Source: JBDSLU01 sp039916225
Lineage (GTDB): Bacteria; Acidobacteriota; Vicinamibacteria; Vicinamibacterales; Vicinamibacteraceae
Direction: 5' to 3'
Length of the DNA: 7,185 nt
NCBI GenBank assembly: GCA_039916225.1
Contig: JBDSLU010000523.1
Location: 1-7,185 of the forward strand
Of the stretch, positions 1-6,006 are shown one piece after another. Position 1 is the stretch's first letter. The number at the start of each line of letters is the position of its first letter. The notes beneath the pieces were generated by a model. That model was given only the letters and a program-made list of their open reading frames with translations, ran no database searches and was not told the origin of the DNA. Made by a program: the position numbers and the translations under genes.

Positions 1-251
1 CCCGCCACCGCGACGGGTCGGCGATGCCGCCCGAGATCGGCGATCGCCCGATGATCACGACGGCGCACTTCAGCGGCCTGTCGCCGGCGCCGTGGAGCGG
101 ACCGAAAGGCTGGGACGCCGCGCTCACCGTCTACGACGACGCCGGCTACGGCGAAGAGGACGAGGACGACGAGGAAGACGAAGACGAGGAAGACGAAGAC
201 GAGCAGGCGGACGGCGACGACGGCGCCACGACGGGCGGAAAACGCTCGTGA
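1..251 (+). CDS. C-terminal part of an unrecognised protein with a highly acidic tail (5' end outside window)
   Basis: The reading frame is open from the left edge (first full codon at position 3) to a TGA at 249-251, so the true start is probably outside the window, although an ATG at 24 is possible. About 82 residues are visible. The first half is of ordinary composition (for example HFSGLSPAPWSGPKGWDAAL), and I do not recognise a family. From about position 150 the protein becomes a low-complexity run of Glu and Asp (GEEDEDDEEDEDEEDEDEQ), then a short Gly/Thr/Lys/Arg end. Part of this run is an exact 15-bp tandem duplication. The stop codon overlaps the GTG start of the next gene in a GTGA arrangement, which implies co-transcription and translational coupling. 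An acidic tail can keep a protein soluble or bind cations or basic partners, but nothing here shows which. A real gene end is likely because of the overlap; its function is unknown. Confidence 0.6.
   Translation, partial: RHRDGSAMPPEIGDRPMITTAHFSGLSPAPWSGPKGWDAALTVYDDAGYGEEDEDDEEDEDEEDEDEQADGDDGATTGGKRS
171..200 (+). repeat. 15-bp perfect tandem duplication in the acidic tail
   Basis: The 15-mer GAGGAAGACGAAGAC occurs twice back to back (171-185 and 186-200) and is followed by the first three bases of a third copy. It encodes EEDED twice and keeps the reading frame, so it lengthens the acidic tail in five-residue steps. Replication slippage is the likely origin. Confidence 0.85.
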
Positions 252-790
252 GCCGGGAGGAGCGCCTCACCGGGCTCTGGCTGATCGCTGGACTGGCGGC
301 GGTCTTCGCCATCGACTCGATGTTCCCGCTGGGCGTGGCCTCGGGCATGATCTACGTGCCGCTGCTCTTCGGCTGTCAGCCGGAGCACGGCCGCCGCTGG
401 CTGATGCTGGTGGCCGCGGTCAGCACGGCGCTGATCGTCCTCGATCTGTCGCTCGGTATCGGCGGTGCCATCAGCCCGCCGTGGGTCTACCTCACCAACC
501 GTGGCGGCTCGATCGCGGTGCTGTGGACGATCGCGCTGCTGTTGCGCCACAGCTTCGTCCTCGAGGCGGCGCACGACGCGGCGGTCGAGCGCGCCGCGGC
601 TCTGGCCGAGCGGCGCGTGCTGGGCGGCCTGTTGCCGATCTGCGCCTCGTGCAAGCGGATCCAGCGCTCGGACGACGTCTGGCAGTCGCTCGAGGCCTAC
701 ATCCAGGCCCACTCGGAGGCCTCGTTCTCGCACGGCCTGTGCCCGTCGTGCCTGGTGTCGCTCTACCCGGATCTGCCGCCGCTGCGGTAG
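248..790 (+). CDS. Small membrane protein with C-terminal two-CxxC zinc-ribbon-like sensory module
   Basis: This 180-residue protein starts at GTG 248, overlapping the upstream TGA by 4 bp; a weak purine-rich site (GGCGGAAAA) lies just upstream. The frame stays open further upstream, but that part translates to an Arg-rich shadow of the acidic tail and is not credible coding. Residues about 8-101 are hydrophobic and give three or four membrane segments (roughly 8-26, 29-43, 51-70, 84-101), resembling the small N-terminal membrane regions of some histidine kinases. Residues 105-125 are Ala/Glu/Arg-rich and probably helical. The C-terminus has the pattern LPICASCKRI...W..LE.YI..HS...FSHGLCPSCL..LYP, with Cys132, Cys135, Cys165 and Cys168 as probable metal ligands. 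This tail is common at the end of PAS-containing or response-regulator proteins. No PAS, kinase or receiver domain is present, so it is probably an accessory or stand-alone redox/metal-sensing membrane protein. The role is uncertain. Confidence 0.85.
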   Translation: MSREERLTGLWLIAGLAAVFAIDSMFPLGVASGMIYVPLLFGCQPEHGRRWLMLVAAVSTALIVLDLSLGIGGAISPPWVYLTNRGGSIAVLWTIALLLRHSFVLEAAHDAAVERAAALAERRVLGGLLPICASCKRIQRSDDVWQSLEAYIQAHSEASFSHGLCPSCLVSLYPDLPPLR

Positions 791-796
791 CTCGGC

Positions 797-817
797 CCGC
801 ACCATCCCGGGGTGCGG
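797..817. terminator. Hairpin between convergent genes, possible bidirectional terminator
   Basis: CCGCACC (797-803) and GGTGCGG (811-817) are perfect reverse complements around a 7-nt loop, ATCCCGG. The hairpin fills most of the 28-bp gap between the stop codons of the two convergent genes, where a shared terminator would be expected. No T-tract follows on either strand, so it is not a textbook intrinsic terminator. It may act with Rho or only as an RNA 3' stabiliser. Confidence 0.45.
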
Positions 818-818
818 C

Positions 819-2957
819 TCACCGGCGCGGCGGACGGAGGAGGAAGTCGGCCAGGCGGCCCTCGAGCAGCCACGTCGGCGGCACCTCGTGATCGAGGTGA
901 TCGATCTCCGAGAAGCGGATCGTGGCGCCAGCGTCGGCGAGCGGCACGAAGGCGTGCCGATCGTGGCGGATCGGGTTGGTCTCGTCGCGATTGCCGTGGA
1001 TCACCCAGAGCCGCGTCGCCGGCCGCACCGAGCTGGGCTGGTCCGCGCGCGGTACGCCGGCGATCGGGATCGCGGCGCTGAAGAACCCAGGTCGCGCGTG
1101 CAGCAGGTTCCACGTCGTCGACGCGCCCATCGAGAAGCCGACGACGCCGATCCGCTGCCGGTCGATCGGCAGCGAGGCAACGAGCGAGTCCAGGAGCGCC
1201 AGCGTCGCCGGCACCATGGCGGTGCCTTCGGAGGTCCGCGTGTCTCCGGTGGGCGGGCCCGAGTAGTTGGCGGATCGCGACGGCATCTGCGGCACGACGA
1301 CGTAGGCGCCGTCGCGGGCGCGGGCCTCGTCGCGGGCCCAAACCAGCGCGAACGGCGTCAGCTGGGCGCGGTTGTCGGTGCCGATCTCGCCCGAGCCGTG
1401 CAGCACGAGGACGAGCGGCGCGCGCGTGCCACGAGCCGGCGCCTTCAGCGGTGACAGCAGCCGATAGGGCAGCGTGATGCCGCCTGGCGCGGCGAAGGTC
1501 TTCGTCTCGAAACGGTCGGCCAGTCCGGCTGTCCGAAGCGCATTCCGCGTCGTGCGGGCGGCCTCGATGGTCGTGTCTGCGGGCGCTTCGATCAGCTCGT
1601 AACGGGCCGAGGCCGTGCTGGCAGGGGGCGCGCGGCCACCGCCGGCGGCGACGAAGCCGGCCTTCCGCAGCGCCGTCCGGATCTCGGGGTTGGCCATGAA
1701 CCAGCGCCACACGTTGCCCGTTCGCAGGTTCTCGGCGGAGAGCAGGGTGATGCCGAGATCGATGCCGATGACGTCGGGGTCGATCCAGTTCGCGGTCGGA
1801 TGGAACGCATTGGCGAAGCCATAGCGGCCGTAGAGCCGATCACCGAACCGTGCCTTCATGTGCTTCAGCGCCGGCAGGGTGATGTCGGGCGCGAGCATCA
1901 GCGATCCGGCGGCGGCGCACGGCACCACCGTGCCATCGACCTGCGGATCCGACGGCGGGCCGCCCCACGCCTTGTAGCCGTCGCGGGCATCCGATGCGGT
2001 GATGCCCCAGAGCGTGTCACTGTAGCCAGGAAAACGGTCGCGCAGCGACAGGCAATAGCGCTGGTTGGCGCGCGTCGCGGCGACGCTGTTGGCGAACCAG
2101 TCGTGCGGCGCCTCGGGATCGCGCCAACGCCGGAAGTCGATCCAGGCGTGCGAATACTGGTGCAGGAACAGCGGGCCGGCGTGGGTGACGTAGCTGGTGC
2201 CGTCCCACGTCAGCGTCGGCCGGACCCAGGCGCGCCACGACGCCGCCGGCAGCGGGTGCGTCGGCGAGCCGATGCCCAGCAGATACAGCATCGACGCCTC
2301 GCTGAAGGCGTCCCAGCGGTGCACGATCATGCCGCTCTCGGGCCGCCAGCCGTGCGAGAGCAGCGTCGGGTGCCCGTTGCGCATCCAGTCGAAATCGACG
2401 CGGTGATAGATCGCCGTGGCCAGCGTGGCGATCACGGGATCGCTGGCGAAACACTGGCGCACGCTCAGCACGCCGCCGAGCAGCAGCGCCGTGTCGATCG
2501 ACGACACCTCGCTCTGCCACTCGCGGGCGCCGGTGTACACGTTCAGCCAGTGGTAGAACCAGCCGTTCTTGTGCTCCAGCGTGTCGGCGAACGTGCGCAG
2601 CGTCACCCGCGTCCGCTCGAGGATCGCGTCCCGCGGCTGCCAGCCGCGCTCGGCGGCGATGCACATGCCGGTCAGGCCAAAGCCGACGGAGGCGATGCTA
2701 CCGACCTTGACGTGGTTGTCACTCGACGGCGATCCGTCGGTGCGCGATCGATCCCGGATGATCCCGGTCGCCGGATCGGTCTGTTCCCAGAAGAACGCGA
2801 ACGAGCGCCGCGACAGATCGTCGAGAAAGGCGTCGTCCGCGGCGAGAAGCTGGCCTGCCGTCGCCGGACGCGGTTGCGACGCGCCCGGTGACGGTGCGGC
2901 GACGCAGACCGTCACGGCGGCAAGCGCCATGGCGGCCCACGTCGTCGCGCGTCTCAT
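819..2957 (-). CDS. Secreted glycoamylase-like (GH144-type) glucanase fused to an alpha/beta-hydrolase esterase
   Basis: A 712-residue exported enzyme. Residues 1-28 form a signal peptide (MRRATTWAAMALAAVTVCVA, then an AS-Q-like cleavage site), so it acts in the periplasm or outside. Residues about 40-436 match the glycoamylase-like domain of GH144 beta-1,2-glucanases and cyclic-glucan synthases: FGLTGMCIAAERGW, NGWFYHWLNVYTG, WQSEVSSIDTALLLGG (Glu150, Asp155), WDAFSEASMLYLLGIGSPTH (Glu220), HQYSHAWIDFR, LWGITASDARDGY and GRYGFANAFHP. After a Gly/Ala/Pro linker (about 437-455), residues about 485-708 resemble COG4099-type esterases: LVLVLHGSGEIGTDN (oxyanion region), GFSMG with nucleophile Ser609, Asp658 in HGNRDETNP, and His687 or His690 as the third triad residue. 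The gene lies 32 bp behind the receptor gene, presumably in one operon. No Shine-Dalgarno site precedes the ATG, suggesting translational coupling; this ATG gives a clean signal peptide and no GTG lies close upstream. Substrate (probably acylated beta-1,2-glucan) is inferred. Domain identity is fairly sure. Confidence 0.93.
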   Translation of the reverse strand: MRRATTWAAMALAAVTVCVAAPSPGASQPRPATAGQLLAADDAFLDDLSRRSFAFFWEQTDPATGIIRDRSRTDGSPSSDNHVKVGSIASVGFGLTGMCIAAERGWQPRDAILERTRVTLRTFADTLEHKNGWFYHWLNVYTGAREWQSEVSSIDTALLLGGVLSVRQCFASDPVIATLATAIYHRVDFDWMRNGHPTLLSHGWRPESGMIVHRWDAFSEASMLYLLGIGSPTHPLPAASWRAWVRPTLTWDGTSYVTHAGPLFLHQYSHAWIDFRRWRDPEAPHDWFANSVAATRANQRYCLSLRDRFPGYSDTLWGITASDARDGYKAWGGPPSDPQVDGTVVPCAAAGSLMLAPDITLPALKHMKARFGDRLYGRYGFANAFHPTANWIDPDVIGIDLGITLLSAENLRTGNVWRWFMANPEIRTALRKAGFVAAGGGRAPPASTASARYELIEAPADTTIEAARTTRNALRTAGLADRFETKTFAAPGGITLPYRLLSPLKAPARGTRAPLVLVLHGSGEIGTDNRAQLTPFALVWARDEARARDGAYVVVPQMPSRSANYSGPPTGDTRTSEGTAMVPATLALLDSLVASLPIDRQRIGVVGFSMGASTTWNLLHARPGFFSAAIPIAGVPRADQPSSVRPATRLWVIHGNRDETNPIRHDRHAFVPLADAGATIRFSEIDHLDHEVPPTWLLEGRLADFLLRPPRR

Positions 2958-2989
2958 GCCAGTGACGATCGAAGAGACAGCCGGCGTGG

Positions 2990-5872
2990 TCAGAACCCGT
3001 AGCGTATCCCGAACTGGAGGCGGCGACCCGGGTCGAGGACGTTGCGCGGGCGTCCGTACATCGGGTTGGTGTTCGGCGCTTGCGGCAGGAAGCCGTCGTA
3101 CTCCGAGAAGTTGTCGAACGAGAACACGTTGACCCCCTCGAAGGCGACGCCGATCCGTTGTCGGCCGTTGATGACGAACTGTTTTTCGGCCCGCAGGTCG
3201 ACGCTGCGGTAGGCCCAGGCGTTCGGGATGAGGAAGTCGAACTGCTCGGGCCGGGCGCCGTTGCGGATGAACCGGCGCTCGTTGATGCCGCCGCCGAGCG
3301 ACTGATCGTCGAGGTTGAAGGGCGTGCCCGAGCCGAGCGTGATCAGCGTGCTCAGGAAGACATCCCACGGCGCCGCCAGGATGCCGGTCGCCACCAGGCG
3401 GTGCCGCTCGTCGGAGGCAGTGGCGTAGCGCGGGTACTCTTCGACCGTGGGGAAGTCGAGGCTGAACAGGTCGCCGCCATTCTGCTCGGCCCGGCCCAGC
3501 GTGTAGGTGAGGCTGTAGCCGTACTTGATCCGATCGCCGCCCAGCGGCTTGTCGGCCTGGAAGAACAGCGCGTCGTACCACGCCTGCTTGGCGTCGTTGG
3601 AAATCAGGATGTTCGAGAAGCCGGGGATGCCCTGGCAGCAGTTGCCGTCCGGACGCCGGTTGCCGAACAGGAAGGTGAAACCGTTGCGGCTGCGCACGCC
3701 CGAGTACGACGCCGACAGCGTGACCGGGCCGACGCGCTGGCGGACGCCGAGGCTGAACTGATCGGACACCGGCGGCCGCGTCTCGTTGTCGAGCAGGAAC
3801 ACCTCGGGGTTGGGTGCCACGCCGCTGGCGATCAGGCCGTCCAGGCCCGTCTGACTCAGGTAGGCCGGGTTCCAGACAATCGTCTCGTTGCCATCGCGCG
3901 GCGCGCCGTCGGCGGAGAAGCGGAACGTGCGCACGGCGAACTGCAGGCGGAAGCGCTCGTCGAGCGTGTAGTTGTAGAGGACGCGGTCGTAGTAGCGGCC
4001 CCAGCCGCCGAAGAGCACCGTCTTGCCGATGCCGGTGACGTCGTAGGAGAAGCCGAGTCGCGGCTGGAGAGCGCCGTAGAACGGCGGCCGGTTGCTGCCG
4101 TCGGTGAAATAGCGCGACCCGTCGACGAACGGCGCCGTCGCGGTGCGCACCGCATCCGGCGTGACGTAGTCGTTGTTGAGCATGTCGGACTCGTAGTCCC
4201 AGCGCAGCCCGAGATTCACCGTCAGGCGCGGGGTGACCGCCCAGTCGTCCTGGGCGAACAGGCCGAACTGCAGGTTGCTGGCATCGAGGTTCGGATCGCC
4301 GACGCCGTAGCTGGCTTCGAACGGGAAGGCCCAGCTCTCTCCCGAGCGATAGCGGAAGACCGGGTTGCCGGCGAAGTTCTTGCTCACGTCGTAGCTGTTC
4401 GTGCTGAGGACGAGGCCGCCCTTCATCGCGTGCGTGCCGTTCCACCTGGCAAAGCGGGTGACATCGTCGCGCAGGGCGAAACGCTGCTGGACGATCAGCT
4501 GATTGGTGTCGCGTCCGCCGACCCGCATCAGGCCCTGGAAATCTTCGCCGATGGTGCCCGGATTCTCGGGGCTCGGGTTCCAGCGATAGCGCTGGAACGA
4601 GAGGTAGACCTCGTTCAGCCAGTTACCAGACGTGGCGACCTGCCACTTGCCGAGCACGGAGTCGACGCGGTTGCGGACGTTCTCGGCGGACTCGAAGCTG
4701 GACTGGCTGCCGAAGCTGCGTATGTCGGTTTCGTTGCGCCAGTTGTAGGTCGCCTCGAGCTGCTGGCCGCGGCGCGGCTGGGCCGAGGCCTTGGCGAAGA
4801 GCAGCTTCTCGCGGAACGGGCTCTCGAACAGGCCCTCCTGCGCCTCGATGCGGGCCAGCAGCGCCGGCGGGGCGCCCGACGTGGTGCCGCGCGTTACGAC
4901 CGCGTCGCGCGTCTGGCGGTTCTCTTCGTAGGACCCGAAGAACTGCGCCTTGTCGTGGACGATCGGCCCGCCGGCCGAAAAGCCCCACTGCCAGCGGTCG
5001 TAGGTCGGCCGCGGCTCGATCTGCTGCAGTTCCAGCACCTCGCCGACCCGCACCATCCCCTGGTTCTGCACCAGCGACTTGTTCTGGTAGAGGCTGAAGA
5101 CCTCGCCGCTGAAGCGGTTGCCGCCGCTCTTGGTCACCGCGGTGATGATGGCGCTGCCGGCCTTCTCGTACTCGGCCTTGTAGTTCTGGGTCAGGACCTG
5201 GAATTCCTGCACGGCGTTCTGCGGGAACGGGTTGCCGCGGCTGGCGTCCTGGCCGACGACGCCGCCCTCGTTGATGTCGTTCTTGTAGCTGACGCCGTCG
5301 ATGAAGACGTTGGTCTGGTTGGCCGAGAGCGCGCCGGCGCTGATCTCCTTGCGCGTCTCGTTGTCCGACACGCGCACCCCGGGAGCGAGGGCGGCGAAGT
5401 TCAGGAAGTTGCGCGTGCTCTGCGGCAGGTAGCGGATCTGATCCTCGGTGACGTTGGTCGCCACCTCCGGCGTCCGCGTGTCGATCAGGAGATCGCCGGT
5501 GACCTGCACCGATTCGACGACGAGGAGATCCGCAGAGATTTGGAAATCGGCGCTGATCGTCTGCCCGACGAGGACCCGCACCGTGCGTGACTGCGGCTTG
5601 TACTGCGGCAGCGAAACCGTGATTTCGTAGCTGCCCGGGCGAAGGCCCGGCAGCGCGAAGCCGCCGTCGCCGCCGGTCACCGCCTCGGTGGTGAAGCCGG
5701 ATTGCGCGTCCTTGGCGCTGACGGTGGCGCCGGGGAGCACGCCGGTCTCGTCGCGGATGGTGCCGGAAATGGTGGCCGTAGACGATTGCGCCGCGGCGGT
5801 GGCGGCGAGCGCCAGGAGCAGCGCTATCACGATCCACTGGACCTGATTGCGGCCCCGTTGTGAGGCAGACAT
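2990..5872 (-). CDS. Oar-like TonB-dependent outer-membrane receptor with carboxypeptidase-regulatory-like N-domain
   Basis: A 960-residue receptor of normal length for the family. The ATG at 5872 is preceded on the minus strand by a strong GGGAGGT ribosome site. Residues 1-29 are a signal peptide (IVIALLLALAATAAAQS). Residues about 33-112 form a CarboxypepD_reg-like beta-sandwich (ATISGTIRDETGVLPGATV, GGFALPGLRPGSYEITVSL). ESVQVTG (120-126) sits where the TonB box is expected. The plug follows, with LPQSTRNFLNFAALAPGVRV, NVFIDGVSYKND (188-199) and VQEFQVLTQNYKAEYEKAGS (221-240). The remainder is a beta-barrel rich in aromatic residues with a C-terminal phenylalanine (FGIRYGF). Such receptors import large ligands across the outer membrane using TonB-ExbBD energy. 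No SusD-like partner is present. The next gene is a secreted glucanase-esterase and the divergent gene a LacI-type regulator, so a glucan oligosaccharide is the likely ligand (inference). Cys745-Cys746 are adjacent in a probable surface loop. Confidence 0.95.
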   Translation of the reverse strand: MSASQRGRNQVQWIVIALLLALAATAAAQSSTATISGTIRDETGVLPGATVSAKDAQSGFTTEAVTGGDGGFALPGLRPGSYEITVSLPQYKPQSRTVRVLVGQTISADFQISADLLVVESVQVTGDLLIDTRTPEVATNVTEDQIRYLPQSTRNFLNFAALAPGVRVSDNETRKEISAGALSANQTNVFIDGVSYKNDINEGGVVGQDASRGNPFPQNAVQEFQVLTQNYKAEYEKAGSAIITAVTKSGGNRFSGEVFSLYQNKSLVQNQGMVRVGEVLELQQIEPRPTYDRWQWGFSAGGPIVHDKAQFFGSYEENRQTRDAVVTRGTTSGAPPALLARIEAQEGLFESPFREKLLFAKASAQPRRGQQLEATYNWRNETDIRSFGSQSSFESAENVRNRVDSVLGKWQVATSGNWLNEVYLSFQRYRWNPSPENPGTIGEDFQGLMRVGGRDTNQLIVQQRFALRDDVTRFARWNGTHAMKGGLVLSTNSYDVSKNFAGNPVFRYRSGESWAFPFEASYGVGDPNLDASNLQFGLFAQDDWAVTPRLTVNLGLRWDYESDMLNNDYVTPDAVRTATAPFVDGSRYFTDGSNRPPFYGALQPRLGFSYDVTGIGKTVLFGGWGRYYDRVLYNYTLDERFRLQFAVRTFRFSADGAPRDGNETIVWNPAYLSQTGLDGLIASGVAPNPEVFLLDNETRPPVSDQFSLGVRQRVGPVTLSASYSGVRSRNGFTFLFGNRRPDGNCCQGIPGFSNILISNDAKQAWYDALFFQADKPLGGDRIKYGYSLTYTLGRAEQNGGDLFSLDFPTVEEYPRYATASDERHRLVATGILAAPWDVFLSTLITLGSGTPFNLDDQSLGGGINERRFIRNGARPEQFDFLIPNAWAYRSVDLRAEKQFVINGRQRIGVAFEGVNVFSFDNFSEYDGFLPQAPNTNPMYGRPRNVLDPGRRLQFGIRYGF

Positions 5873-5875
5873 GAG

Positions 5876-5882
5876 ACCTCCC
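5876..5882 (-). promoter_or_regulatory. Strong ribosome binding site of the receptor gene
   Basis: The minus strand reads GGGAGGT here, four bases (counted from GGAGG) before the ATG at 5872. It is the only strong Shine-Dalgarno sequence in the window and fixes the receptor start. It contrasts with the enzyme gene downstream, which has none. Confidence 0.85.
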
Positions 5883-5907
5883 GCAAAAGTATTGGATCCG
5901 CGGCTCA

Positions 5908-5937
5908 GTCATAGATGGGCTGTGCGGCCTTTACTAA
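5908..5937 (-). promoter_or_regulatory. Possible sigma70-type promoter of the receptor-enzyme operon
   Basis: On the minus strand TATGAC (5908-5913) could be a -10 element, with TTAGTA (5932-5937) 18 bp upstream as a weak -35. The -35 overlaps the operator candidate, so a bound repressor would block polymerase. Both boxes match the consensus poorly; the placement rests mainly on context. Confidence 0.25.
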
Positions 5938-5946
5938 AACGTTTAA
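5935..5946. promoter_or_regulatory. LacI-family operator candidate (TNAAACGTTTNA)
   Basis: TAAAACGTTTAA has a perfect 8-bp palindromic core, AAACGTTT (5937-5944), with a further matching T/A pair outside. The central CG dinucleotide is the usual site of leucine insertion by LacI-family hinge helices, and AAACGTTT is also the core of the E. coli PurR operator consensus. It stands out as an AT-rich patch in GC-rich DNA, between the regulator gene and the receptor gene. Control of both divergent units from this site is inferred; only one such site is visible here. Confidence 0.6.
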
Positions 5947-5947
5947 T
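5942..5947 (+). promoter_or_regulatory. Possible -10 element of the regulator gene
   Basis: TTTAAT matches TATAAT at five of six positions and lies 59 bp before the regulator ATG. No convincing -35 is visible at the right distance. It overlaps the operator candidate, which would permit autorepression. This is a weak call from a short motif. Confidence 0.25.
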
Positions 5948-6006
5948 CTACGCCAGTGGTCGAAGCGAGTCGAGGCCGGGATGCGGCTGAGATAGGCTGA
6001 CGCCGT

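Noticed and set aside
92..247. Longer N-terminus for the membrane protein from an ATG at 92
   Set aside because: The added segment is almost all Arg and Gly, read out of frame from the acidic-tail codons. The GTG at 248 gives a 4-bp overlap and a normal hydrophobic N-terminus.
2895..2957. Possible lipoprotein signal in the enzyme (Cys18 within the hydrophobic segment)
   Set aside because: The residues before the cysteine are VTV, and the -1 position is not Gly, Ala or Ser, so it does not fit a lipobox. A conventional cleaved signal peptide fits better.
2958..4445. Extension of the enzyme reading frame by 496 open codons upstream, into the receptor gene
   Set aside because: The extension is out of frame with the receptor and translates to an Arg/Pro-rich shadow. 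The enzyme has a proper signal peptide beginning at the ATG at 2957, so a longer fusion protein is not credible.
3080..5590. Very long open frame on the plus strand opposite the receptor gene
   Set aside because: Its translation is a Val/Ala/Glu/Arg-rich sequence with no domain motifs. It is the antisense shadow of a clear TonB-dependent receptor in high-GC DNA, where stop codons are rare in the opposite frames.
5884..5891. TACTTTTG on the minus strand, matching the Bacteroidetes -7 promoter motif TAnnTTTG
   Set aside because: It lies directly against the ribosome site, so transcription would start almost on the Shine-Dalgarno sequence. There is no matching -33 TTG, and the genome does not look like Bacteroidota.
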